Source of the DNA: Vibrio anguillarum
GTDB lineage: Bacteria > Pseudomonadota > Gammaproteobacteria > Enterobacterales > Vibrionaceae
Direction: 5' to 3'
Assembly: GCF_001989995.2 (NCBI RefSeq)
Contig: NZ_JAHGUP010000008.1
Location: 51,664-115,663 of the forward strand
Length of the DNA: 64,000 nucleotides
Shown: in pieces, positions 34,589-43,078 of the stretch
Position numbering within the stretch: the stretch's first letter is position 1
How the letters are laid out: the number at the start of each line of letters is the position of its first letter
The notes under the pieces: model-generated
Database searches by the model: none
Seen by the model: only the letters and a program-made list of their open reading frames with translations
Told to the model about the DNA's origin: nothing
Position numbers and translations under genes: made by a program

Positions 34589-36579
34589 CAATTTACCTTT
34601 GTAATTGCGCCTTGAATTTGCACCATGGCCCCGGCTTTTATTTGTGTCATGGCGCTGCCGTTAACCGACACTAACGCTGCTTTTACATCGACCTTCCCTT
34701 GGCCTTCAATATTGATCATTGCGGCTTTCACCTCTGCTTTTGCTTTACCTGAAACAGAGACTTGAGGAGCGTCGATCTTAATACCACTAGCGCTGATCTC
34801 GATTTTGCTCGTGCCCACTTTGAGTTCGATCTTCGATTTACCGCAGATCGACACTTGGTTGCCATCAACGCTGACCGTCGATTTAGCCGCAATATTGATG
34901 TTGGAAGCGGCATTGAGGCTTAGATCTTTCTCACTGTCACCCGTCCAGTTATCTTTACTTTTGGCGGTAAGTGTTTTATCACTTTCGACTTGTATGTGTT
35001 CTTTAACGCTTAAGGTGGCACTCTTCTCAACTTGGGTCTTTTTAATGCCTTTAATCGTTGACTGGCTGTCGTTATTTACGTCAAGTAGCAAATCTTTTTC
35101 AGCATGTAAATACACTTGTTCTTTGTCTTTTTGATCTTCAAACCGCAGTTCGTTTCCTTGCTTGCTACTGCCCTTAGGCGTTGAACGAGTTTTGATGCCA
35201 TTTTGAGTATTCGAGCTGTAAGGGGCTGCGCTGTTTTTGTTGTATAAAGAGCCGGTCACGATAGGGCGATTGGGGTCGCCATCAATGTATTGCACAATCA
35301 CTTCATCACCAATGCGCGGTGTGAATTGAGAACCGAACCCCTTACTGGCGAACCCTTGCGATACTGGCAACCAACATGAACTGTTTTCGTCATTTTTTCC
35401 GCCTCTATCCCAGTGAAATTGCACTTTTACTCGACCCCATTTATCTCGGTAAATCTCTTCTCCCTTAGGCCCGGTGACGGTTGCGGTATGTAAGCTATGG
35501 ACACGCGGTTTGTCAAATATTTCTGGACGGAAAATCAGTGACGAAGGGATACAAGAAAACTGGTTCTGATAAGCGACTTCGTTGTTCGATTCTTCTCTGG
35601 ATAGGCGATGTGATAGATGAGTGATGATGTACTCTTGGTTCATTGAACTGAGAGGATGGTACGTTAGTTCAAATTTATAGCCGCAAGCAAGCGTCGCTAA
35701 ATTCGATGATGAGTGAGAGGCTGACTTCCTAAGATCTAACGCTTCCATATGCATTTTTGCTGCGTCACGGACTTCATTTTTATTCTCGTGACCAAATGCA
35801 AAGAGTTCTTGTGTCAATGAAGTCGGCGCGTAACTTTCGGTGCTTTTTCGGGGGCCGCTATCAAAAAATTCAGCCAGGTTTTGAGTATGATCGGCGACAG
35901 ATACCTTTCCACTGCCAACATGGTGGGCTTGACTCCACGTGGTTAGTACGTGCTGCTGATTGTTGCCACCTATTTGATAACTTAACTTTGGATCCGGTAT
36001 TTTCTCAAATCGTTGATTTGAATCGCCAATGCAGACTGTCGACTTATTGCATTGATGGCGTACATGGTAGTGCCATCCTTCGTTTGCTAACAAGCGTTGT
36101 ATAAAAGCTTGGTCGGTTTCATCAAGTTGAACACAATACTCATGATTTTTCCCACTTCCGGAAAGGGAAAAGTGAAAATAGCTTTTGAGATCAGCCTGTT
36201 CTAGCAGCTTTTCAATGATCTTTTTCGTCGTTACGTTTTGAAAAATCTGACGACTGCGTTTGTATTGCAACAAGCTAAGTGGATCCAATATCTCTATTTG
36301 ATAATAAAACTGCTGCTTGTCTTTGCTATATCCTGTGAATTGCAGAGTGCTACATATACCTGAAAAAAAACGCTTTCCAGAATCTAATTCGTAAGACACA
36401 CAAACAGCTTTACCTAGGTTTTTGGTATCGATCTCCATGTTTGCCGCGATGGAAACGGAAAACTGACACCCGCCGGATACGCTTTCCTCTCCGATTAATT
36501 GCGTGACAATATAACTTTTGCTATCTGAAAGCTTAATGGTGAGGGAGCGGGTTTGGTGCTTTAATTCGTTACTGCTCAT
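34588..36579 (-). CDS. vgrG: T6SS spike protein VgrG
   Basis: 663 residues. Phage gp27-like domain (about 10-350), gp5-like OB fold (about 385-460; WGRVKVQFHWDRGGKN..., then RIGDEVIVQYIDGDPNRPIVTGSLYN), then a beta-helix of short repeats rich in SxxIxxKS and KVxVKAA units to the end. No enzymatic C-terminal domain follows, so it is a structural, non-evolved VgrG. ATG at 36579 is preferred over TTG at 36585. A DUF6931-like gene and PAAR follow in the same operon. Confidence 0.93.
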   Translation of the reverse strand: MSSNELKHQTRSLTIKLSDSKSYIVTQLIGEESVSGGCQFSVSIAANMEIDTKNLGKAVCVSYELDSGKRFFSGICSTLQFTGYSKDKQQFYYQIEILDPLSLLQYKRSRQIFQNVTTKKIIEKLLEQADLKSYFHFSLSGSGKNHEYCVQLDETDQAFIQRLLANEGWHYHVRHQCNKSTVCIGDSNQRFEKIPDPKLSYQIGGNNQQHVLTTWSQAHHVGSGKVSVADHTQNLAEFFDSGPRKSTESYAPTSLTQELFAFGHENKNEVRDAAKMHMEALDLRKSASHSSSNLATLACGYKFELTYHPLSSMNQEYIITHLSHRLSREESNNEVAYQNQFSCIPSSLIFRPEIFDKPRVHSLHTATVTGPKGEEIYRDKWGRVKVQFHWDRGGKNDENSSCWLPVSQGFASKGFGSQFTPRIGDEVIVQYIDGDPNRPIVTGSLYNKNSAAPYSSNTQNGIKTRSTPKGSSKQGNELRFEDQKDKEQVYLHAEKDLLLDVNNDSQSTIKGIKKTQVEKSATLSVKEHIQVESDKTLTAKSKDNWTGDSEKDLSLNAASNINIAAKSTVSVDGNQVSICGKSKIELKVGTSKIEISASGIKIDAPQVSVSGKAKAEVKAAMINIEGQGKVDVKAALVSVNGSAMTQIKAGAMVQIQGAITKVN

Positions 36580-37254
36580 ATTCAATTAATTCACTATTAA
36601 ATAAACAGTTCTAAAAGGCTGTTTATTGGATGAATATTCGAAATTATCACATAATAATTGATGCTATTATTACTTGCTGTATTGGTATCAACTTTCATGC
36701 TCTATACATGTAATATATTTCGAGTTAGACCTTAATTCAAGGTAATTTGTCTATTTAATTATTATCTGAATAATATGTAATCGATTGCTTTGTGGTTATT
36801 TTTATGTTTGTTTCATTTTTAATGACGGTGAGCTTGTGCATTCATATTTTTTATGATGACAACATCTTTGATGAAGTATTTAAGATATTGTTAATGCATG
36901 AGGGGTTTGCGTGTATTTTTTATATTAAATCATAATAAAATCAACAATATATGTTATTTTGTGTCTTTTTATAGTGTTCTTTTAAAGAGGTAGGATGACC
37001 TAAAGGTCGCCTAAATATGGCGTAAATTGCCATTGCTATAATTCACCTCAAAGATACACTATTGGCAAATTGACAAATATGTCACTTCGTATGAAACAAT
37101 ATTAGTAGATGTTGTTTTTGCTGCAAAAATAAAAATTTTTCTGGTTGAAATAACTCAAGGCCTCTAGCGTTTTCCTTTATCTTAAAATACAGGAAATAGC
37201 GATTGAAGTTAATTGACACTTAAGCAAATAGTCAACCTAACAGAGCAGGAACCT
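36580..37254. other. long AT-rich intergenic region between vgrG and tssA
   Basis: About 675 bases, strikingly AT-rich, with divergent transcription units on both sides. I find an inverted repeat AACAG...CTGTT (36604-36623), GACC-TAAA-GGTC (36997-37008) and ATGGC-N7-GCCAT (37017-37033), the last ending 4 bases before a TATAAT (37037-37042). No sigma-54 site with correct spacing was found. No gene is supported. Confidence 0.5.
36997..37042 (+). promoter_or_regulatory. candidate tssA promoter with overlapping palindromes
   Basis: TATAAT at 37037-37042 with no good -35 box. Two palindromes (36997-37008 and 37017-37033) occupy the -35 area. A weak promoter requiring an activator, or one blocked by a repressor, would fit. 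The distance to tssA (about 210 bases) leaves a long leader. Confidence 0.35.
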
Positions 37255-38646
37255 ATGCCTTTGTCAAAGCATCAAATTGAGCAACTTTCTAAACCTCTGA
37301 GTGATGATTCGATCTGTGGCGTTTATCTTAAACTGGAAAAAAGTGCTTTTCGCCCATTACGTAATGAATTTAATGTCGCGCAAACTGCGCTGCGTAAGCT
37401 AAGTCAAAACCCTAGTGCTGACGAGAGAGATGCGTTACAAGAGGCATGTCTAAATAAGTGGAAGATTCTCTCTGACAGTTTGTACGAACAGTTTTCAAAA
37501 ACAACCAGAGATATCGAGCTCATCTCATGGTTTGTTGCTGCTCAATTCCTTCTCGATACCACATTAGAAAGTGCTGCGAATAGCCTTGAGTGGTTAGCGG
37601 ATTTAAGTGAGAAGCACTGGGATCACCTCAACCCTGTACTACCAGTTGAAACGCTCAAATCTGATGATGATAAGGGCAAAGAAAGAGAGCAAGCAGATGC
37701 GAAAGTTAAAGCATTTTTCCAACTAGTCGGCGATAGCGAGGAAAGCTCGATTCTCTATGCGCCGGTGCTGCAACTGCCCTTAGTCGGGGAAGTGACGTTT
37801 TTTGACTTTCAAAGTGCAGAGAGAAAAGGCGAAATCAGCCAACTGAAATCTATGCTTACGACCACGGTGGCGCAAGAGCGTTTCGCAATTCAATTCAAGA
37901 TGGAAAACGCCAAACGTTGTGTCACCCAATTAGATCGTTTGTCAGCGTTGGTGAGCACTAAGTGTCATTCTCTAGGCAGTCAAAGTACCAACTTCGGATT
38001 TGCGAAGTCACTGCTTACCCGTGTTGAAAACGCTTTGGTTCATCTAAGTGGAATTAAGTTAGCACCGAAAGCGGAGGCCAAGACAGTAGAGCAAGAGGTT
38101 GCCGAAAGTTCAGTTTCTGAAGGGGAGCTGCCAAGCCATATGGATACAAAACATATAGAGCGAATACCGATGGCATCAGAGCAGGCTCAGACCGTAAGCC
38201 AACACTTACACGCAGGAAACCTCTCTGAACTGGGTAATTTAAACAATATGAACCGAGACTTAGCTTTCCATTTGTTGAGAGAAGTCTCTGATTATTTTCG
38301 CCAGAGCGAACCGCATAGCCCAATTTCATTTTTGTTAGAAAAAGCGATTCGATGGGGATATTTATCCTTACCTGAGTTGCTGCGAGAAATGATGTCGGAA
38401 CAAAACGGTGACGCTCTTAGTACGATTTTTAATGCCGCCGGATTGAATCATCTCGATCAGGTTTTGCTGCCGGAGGTGAGTACTCCAACGGTGGGCATTG
38501 AAAGCCCCCAAACACCTCAAGCGAAGCCTTCCGTTTCGGATCCGCGAAGTGTTGAAGAGCATGTATCTCAGACTTCCCCTGTAGATACCCAATCTAAGCA
38601 AGATCAAAAACCACAATCATCCGCTACGTCGGCTCTGAGTTGGTAA
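37255..38646 (+). CDS. tssA: T6SS protein TssA (ImpA_N family)
   Basis: 463 residues. The ImpA_N domain covers about residues 10-135 (SWFVAAQFLLDTTLESAANSLEWLADL, HWDHLNPVLP). A variable middle follows, then a C-terminal region near 345-400 with the TssA-type SPISFLLEKAIRWGYLSLPELLREMM. The last 60 residues are a polar disordered tail. TssA primes and caps the growing sheath at the baseplate. ATG at 37255 has GCAGGA upstream; TTG at 37213 is an unlikely alternative. Confidence 0.88.
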   Translation: MPLSKHQIEQLSKPLSDDSICGVYLKLEKSAFRPLRNEFNVAQTALRKLSQNPSADERDALQEACLNKWKILSDSLYEQFSKTTRDIELISWFVAAQFLLDTTLESAANSLEWLADLSEKHWDHLNPVLPVETLKSDDDKGKEREQADAKVKAFFQLVGDSEESSILYAPVLQLPLVGEVTFFDFQSAERKGEISQLKSMLTTTVAQERFAIQFKMENAKRCVTQLDRLSALVSTKCHSLGSQSTNFGFAKSLLTRVENALVHLSGIKLAPKAEAKTVEQEVAESSVSEGELPSHMDTKHIERIPMASEQAQTVSQHLHAGNLSELGNLNNMNRDLAFHLLREVSDYFRQSEPHSPISFLLEKAIRWGYLSLPELLREMMSEQNGDALSTIFNAAGLNHLDQVLLPEVSTPTVGIESPQTPQAKPSVSDPRSVEEHVSQTSPVDTQSKQDQKPQSSATSALSW

Positions 38647-38672
38647 TTGTGTTTAAAAAATAAGGAAAAATC

Positions 38673-39203
38673 ATGGCAAGTATTTACATGCGTGTAAGCG
38701 GTCTTCAAGTTGAGGGCGCAGCGACTATCGGTCAGCTAGAAACGGCTGAAGGTAAAAATGACGGTTGGTTTGCAATCAACTCTTACTCTTGGGGTGGCGC
38801 TCGTAACGTTGCTATGGACATCGGTAACGGCACCAATGCGGATTCAGGCATGGTTGGCGTAAGCGAAGTTAGCGTAACTAAAGAAGTCGATGGTGCTTCT
38901 GAAGACCTACTGTCTTATTTATTCAACCCAGGTAAAGACGGTAAAACTGTTGAGGTTGCATTTACTAAGCCTTCTAACGATGGTCAAGGTGCAGACGTTT
39001 ACTTCCAAGTTAAGCTAGAAAAAGCACGTTTAGTTTCTTACAACGTGAGCGGGACTGACGGATCTCAACCGTACGAGAGCCTATCTCTTTCTTACACTTC
39101 TATTTCTCAGAAGCATCACTATGAGAAAGAAGGTGGTGAACTACAAAGCGGTGGTGTTGTGACTTACGACCTACCGACCGGGAAAATGACTTCTGGTAAG
39201 TAA
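38673..39203 (+). CDS. hcp: T6SS inner-tube protein Hcp
   Basis: 176 residues of the Hcp family: beta-barrel start MASIYMRVSGLQVEG, GWFAINSYSWGG, VAFTKPSNDGQG and the late SYNVSGTDGSQPYESLSLSYTS. It forms hexameric rings that build the tube and is secreted. AAGGA gives a strong ribosome site. A 10-bp hairpin follows the stop. It is the classic assay protein for T6SS activity. Confidence 0.95.
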   Translation: MASIYMRVSGLQVEGAATIGQLETAEGKNDGWFAINSYSWGGARNVAMDIGNGTNADSGMVGVSEVSVTKEVDGASEDLLSYLFNPGKDGKTVEVAFTKPSNDGQGADVYFQVKLEKARLVSYNVSGTDGSQPYESLSLSYTSISQKHHYEKEGGELQSGGVVTYDLPTGKMTSGK

Positions 39204-39213
39204 TTCTTTCATT

Positions 39214-39240
39214 AGACATGCCACGTTAATTGGCATGTCT
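39214..39240 (+). terminator. hairpin after hcp (attenuator or mRNA stabiliser)
   Basis: AGACATGCCA (39214-39223) and TGGCATGTCT (39231-39240) form a perfect 10-bp stem with a 7-base loop in the hcp–tssB gap. The following bases (ATTTCATG) hold only a short T-run, so partial termination or a 3'-end block to nucleases is likely, raising hcp mRNA over the rest. Confidence 0.6.
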
Positions 39241-39272
39241 ATTTCATGAATATCTCATTTTAGGACACCGTT

Positions 39273-39782
39273 ATGGCATTGAACTCACAACATAAGCGCG
39301 TTAGTAAGAACCGTGTCAGCATCACCTATGACGTTGAAACGAATGGCGCCGTAGAGACGAAAGAGCTGCCGTTTGTTGTTGGCGTCATTGGCGACTTTTC
39401 AGGACACAAACCAGAATCAGAAAAAGTTGATTTAGAAGAGCGAGAGTTCACGGGTATCGATAAAGACAACTTCGATACAGTGATGGGGCAAATTCACCCG
39501 CGTCTTTCGTACAAGGTTGATAACAAGCTTGCTAATGATGATAGCCAGTTTGAAGTGAACTTGAGCTTCCGTTCGATGAAAGATTTCCACCCAGAGAACT
39601 TAGTTGATCAAATTGAGCCGCTTAAGCAGTTGGTTGAAACACGTAACCAGCTAAAAGTACTCTTAAGCAAAGCCGATCGTTCGAGAGATCTTGAGCGTCT
39701 ACTGAAAGAAGTTCTGCAAAGCGCAGATGCCATCAATGGTTTAGCTCAAGAACTAGGTTTGAGCAGAGAGGGAGCGGAATAA
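39273..39782 (+). CDS. tssB: T6SS contractile sheath small subunit TssB
   Basis: 169 residues, VipA family. Hallmarks are RVSITYDVETNGAVETKELPFVVGVIGDFSG, the segment KDFHPENLVDQIEPLKQLVETRNQLKVLL and an acidic C-terminus. It pairs with TssC to form the sheath that pushes the Hcp tube. Its stop shares a base with the tssC start (TAATG). Confidence 0.95.
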   Translation: MALNSQHKRVSKNRVSITYDVETNGAVETKELPFVVGVIGDFSGHKPESEKVDLEEREFTGIDKDNFDTVMGQIHPRLSYKVDNKLANDDSQFEVNLSFRSMKDFHPENLVDQIEPLKQLVETRNQLKVLLSKADRSRDLERLLKEVLQSADAINGLAQELGLSREGAE

Positions 39783-41263
39783 TGTCTGTAGAACAACAAG
39801 CAGTACAAGGTACTACTACTGAAGCAGAAGCAAAGCAGAGCTTTCTTGACCGAGCGATCAACGCGACAGCACAAACACCAGTAGATACGACAAAAGAGCT
39901 ATTGAGCGTCATGGCTTCTCAAGCACTGGAAGGTACAGTGACTTGGGATAAGAACCTAACGTTGACGATTGAAAAAGCAATCAGCGCGCTAGACAGCAAA
40001 ATCTCTGAGCAGTTGTCAACGGTGATGCAAAACGATGAGTTCCAAAAAATGGAAGGTTCATGGCTAGGTTTGCAAAAGCTTGTAAAAAACAGCGAGCTAG
40101 GATCAGATCTGAAAATCAAACTGGCGGATTACACCAAAGACGAATTGCTAGAGCAGTTTGAAGATGCACCAGCGATCGATCGCAGCCGTTTCTTCAATAT
40201 GGTTTATCAAGAAGAATTTGGAACAGCGGGCGGTCAGCCATACGGTGCATTGCTAGGTGACTACGGATTCGGTTACGGTGATGAAGACGTTGCCCTGTTG
40301 CGTTACATGGCTGAAGTCGCTTCTGCATCTCACGCACCTTTCGTCGCTGCAGCGAATGCAAGTATGTTCGACTTCAAGGCATTCAGTAGCTTTTCTGAAG
40401 GCAAACCAGTTGCAGCAGGCTTTGATTCGCCAGCATATGCAAGCTGGAATGCATTCCGTGAAAGCGATGACTCGCGCTACGTTGCTCTGACTCTACCGAA
40501 AACGATGGCTCGCCTTCCTTACGGTGCAGCAACCGTTCCAGTTAAATCATTTGCATTTGAAGAACTTCAAATTCGGGACAACGGTCAGCAAATTGTGTCT
40601 TCAGACTGCGATTTTGTTTGGAGCAATGCGGCGTATGAGTTTGGTCTTCTGATGACTCAAGCATATACCAAGTACGGTTGGTGCACGGCGATCCGAGGTA
40701 CTGAGAACGGCGGTAAAGTAGAGAACCTGCCAAACTTCACTCACTACTCTGAGGCCGGTGAATTGCTACAGCAATGCCCGACAGAAGTTAACCTAACGGA
40801 TGAGCGTGAGAAAGAGCTGAGTGATCTTGGCTTCTTGCCACTGGTTCACTACAAAAGCACCAACTACGCAGTGTTTATGGGTGCTCAGACTGCGCATAAA
40901 CCAAAAACGTACACAGATCCAGATGCAACGGCAAACGCGGCAATTTCAGCGCGTCTGCCATACACAATGGCAAGCAGCCGAATCGCACAGTACCTAAAAA
41001 TCATGGGCCGTGATCGTATTGGTTCAAACCTAGCTCCAAATGACGTTGAGAAAGAGCTGAACTCTTGGATTAATCAATACGTTAACCCAAATGCGATTGG
41101 TAACGATGCGAAAGCAACACATCCATTGGTTGAAGCGAAAGTGACGGTAGAAGAGCAAGCTGGACGCCCAGGTGCTTACTCTGCAGTGGCTTACTTACGC
41201 CCTTGGCTGCAAATGGAAGAGCTAACCACTTCACTACGAATGGTTGCGAACATTCCTGGCTAA
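39782..41263 (+). CDS. tssC: T6SS contractile sheath large subunit TssC
   Basis: 493 residues, VipB family. FFNMVYQEEFGTAGGQPYGALLGDYGFGY, the AVFMGAQTAHKPKTY segment and the C-terminal AGRPGAYSAVAYLRPWLQMEELTTSLRMVANIPG are typical. It forms the outer sheath with TssB and is recycled by ClpV. It is co-translated with tssB. A strong hairpin follows at 41268-41290. Confidence 0.96.
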   Translation: MSVEQQAVQGTTTEAEAKQSFLDRAINATAQTPVDTTKELLSVMASQALEGTVTWDKNLTLTIEKAISALDSKISEQLSTVMQNDEFQKMEGSWLGLQKLVKNSELGSDLKIKLADYTKDELLEQFEDAPAIDRSRFFNMVYQEEFGTAGGQPYGALLGDYGFGYGDEDVALLRYMAEVASASHAPFVAAANASMFDFKAFSSFSEGKPVAAGFDSPAYASWNAFRESDDSRYVALTLPKTMARLPYGAATVPVKSFAFEELQIRDNGQQIVSSDCDFVWSNAAYEFGLLMTQAYTKYGWCTAIRGTENGGKVENLPNFTHYSEAGELLQQCPTEVNLTDEREKELSDLGFLPLVHYKSTNYAVFMGAQTAHKPKTYTDPDATANAAISARLPYTMASSRIAQYLKIMGRDRIGSNLAPNDVEKELNSWINQYVNPNAIGNDAKATHPLVEAKVTVEEQAGRPGAYSAVAYLRPWLQMEELTTSLRMVANIPG

Positions 41264-41267
41264 TCCT

Positions 41268-41290
41268 ATTCGGGGACGCTGTCCCCGAAT
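41268..41290 (+). terminator. hairpin after tssC (attenuator-like)
   Basis: ATTCGGGGAC (41268-41277) and GTCCCCGAAT (41281-41290) make a perfect 10-bp GC-rich stem with a 3-base loop, followed by GTTTTG. It looks like an internal terminator with a short U-tract and would reduce transcription into the second tssC-like gene and baseplate genes. Confidence 0.7.
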
Positions 41291-41309
41291 GTTTTGAACT
41301 GAGTCGCTG

Positions 41310-42665
41310 ATGTATACAAATTCCGAATTCGATCGCATTTTAGCTGAGAATCCTGCCTGGCAGGAGATATTAGTGTGCGCGAAAAGTCGGTCGGTGGTTC
41401 AATTCAAAGCATCGTTGGTTCGTTTGATCTCCGAGATTGATACGTCAATAAGTGAACAGTTGTCAGACGTTATTCAACACCCTAACTTTAAGCAGTTAGA
41501 AGCCTCTTGGACGGGGCTCAAATCGTTAGCGCAGCTGCAAGTATCCCAGCGTCGAGTAAAAATCAAAATGCTCGACTTGAGTTGGAGTATGGTTTCGGCA
41601 GATCTCAATTACTCTTTCGATCTAAAGCAGTCATCCCTATACCGAAAACTGTATTCAAATGAGCTGGATACCGCCGGTGGCAGCCCATTTGGCATGGTGA
41701 TGGTCGATCACAAGGTCTCGGCTGATTACGCCGATGATCAGGAGTATGACGATCTCTACACCCTTCAACTGCTCTCTGAGCTGGGGGAGCTCTGTTTTTG
41801 CCCAATGGTGCTCGGAACTGACGAGTTTTTCTTTGGTGATGAACCAAGAAGGCAGCTTCATGACAGCGCGAGAATTGAGCGCATTCTTACTAGTCGAGAT
41901 TTTGTTTCTTGGCAGTTGCTACGAGAAAAAAACTCATCACGATTTTTGCACTTGGTCATGCCTGAACATTTGATTCGTCAACCATACTGTCAATATCAGG
42001 CTGGATTTGTTTTTAACGAGCGCCAGCAAGAGAAATATGCCTTGTGGGGCAGCAGCGCTTACCTCTTGCTAGGTAATGTGATGCGAGAGTTTGATCGAAT
42101 CAGTTGGTTTGGATTCCTGCGTTCTTACGATGAGACAGGTTCGTATGGGGCTATCGTTCAGGACTCAAAAGAACTTAAGACCAAGGTAGAGATCTACAGT
42201 GAAGATGATGGCTTTTGGTCGTCTCAGGGGTTCATGCCTTTAACCAGTATTTACATAAGTGGCCATAAAGGTTTCTTCAGCAATCAATCCGTTTGGCAAG
42301 CGCCTGATGAAGCTCAACGTCAGCTCGGTATGCTCCAAACCAACCTGATGGCTTGCCGATTTGCCCATTACATCAAGGTCCAAATTCGTGATCAAGTTGG
42401 TCGATATGACAGTGCAGAAACTTGTCGACGCAGTCTAGAGCGATGGCTAGAGCAGTTCATAAGCAACGTCAATTATGGTGAGGATGCCGTACTTGCCCGA
42501 TATCCACTGCGGTCTTGCTATGTACGCATTGAAGAGGTTCCTCATGATAAAACCCGCTACCTATGCGAGATCATGCTTCAGCCTCAATATCAATACGAAA
42601 TGATGGATGCGAAAGTGGTGTTAACAACTTCGGTATCTGGCAGTGAGGTTGGAGAGACATCATGA
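41310..42665 (+). CDS. second TssC-like protein (sheath large-subunit paralogue)
   Basis: 451 residues, clearly homologous to TssC (YRKLYSNELDTAGGSPFGMVMVDHKVS, ILTSRDFVSWQLLREKNSSRFLHLVMP, ARFAHYIK-like CRFAHYIKVQIRDQ, and a late LCEIMLQPQYQYEM) but diverged. It has no partner TssB copy. It overlaps tssE by 4 bases. Similar paralogues exist in some T6SS clusters; it may cap, initiate or regulate the sheath. This role is inference. Confidence 0.8.
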   Translation: MYTNSEFDRILAENPAWQEILVCAKSRSVVQFKASLVRLISEIDTSISEQLSDVIQHPNFKQLEASWTGLKSLAQLQVSQRRVKIKMLDLSWSMVSADLNYSFDLKQSSLYRKLYSNELDTAGGSPFGMVMVDHKVSADYADDQEYDDLYTLQLLSELGELCFCPMVLGTDEFFFGDEPRRQLHDSARIERILTSRDFVSWQLLREKNSSRFLHLVMPEHLIRQPYCQYQAGFVFNERQQEKYALWGSSAYLLLGNVMREFDRISWFGFLRSYDETGSYGAIVQDSKELKTKVEIYSEDDGFWSSQGFMPLTSIYISGHKGFFSNQSVWQAPDEAQRQLGMLQTNLMACRFAHYIKVQIRDQVGRYDSAETCRRSLERWLEQFISNVNYGEDAVLARYPLRSCYVRIEEVPHDKTRYLCEIMLQPQYQYEMMDAKVVLTTSVSGSEVGETS

Positions 42666-43078
42666 GCTTAATGGCTAAGTTAACCCAAAGCTGGAATGAC
42701 GATATCGATAGTGTTCGAGATGCAATTGTTGATAACGTCTGTGATCTTATTTCCAGCCGAGCACCTCTGTGTTCAGAGATGCTTTTATCGGAAAAAGGAA
42801 CGATTGCCGAGCTCGGTATGCGCAACATGGCTCGCGCTCAAAGTAAAAACAACACCAGTGACATTGTCGCAGAAATTGAAGTGCTGGTCCGAAACTTCGA
42901 ACCTCGCCTGAGCCAGGTAGAGATTGATGTTCAAGAAGGGGAACTGGGTAGCAACCAATTGAGCTTTCGCCTTTCCGCCGTGGTGCATTCAGAGCTTGGT
43001 GATGAAGCGATCGTACTGGATTCTTTTTTGGATTTGAGCAGCAACAAACTAGATGTAAGGAAGTCGAATTTTGTCTGA
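42662..43078 (+). CDS. tssE: T6SS baseplate protein TssE
   Basis: 138 residues, GPW/gp25 family. The region AELGMRNMARAQSKNNTSDIVAEIEVLVRNFEPRLSQVEIDV is the gp25 core that starts the sheath on the baseplate wedge. It overlaps the preceding TssC-like gene by 4 bases and the following tssF by 8. Confidence 0.9.
   Translation: MSLMAKLTQSWNDDIDSVRDAIVDNVCDLISSRAPLCSEMLLSEKGTIAELGMRNMARAQSKNNTSDIVAEIEVLVRNFEPRLSQVEIDVQEGELGSNQLSFRLSAVVHSELGDEAIVLDSFLDLSSNKLDVRKSNFV

Noticed and set aside
35757..36104. 115-residue plus-strand frame inside vgrG
   Set aside because: Antisense shadow of a well-supported VgrG; no ribosome site or domain.
36997..37042. Sigma-54 promoter for the T6SS (TGGCG...TTGC at 37018-37030)
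   Set aside because: The GG and GC elements are 8 bases apart instead of 10, so RNA polymerase-sigma-54 would not fit.
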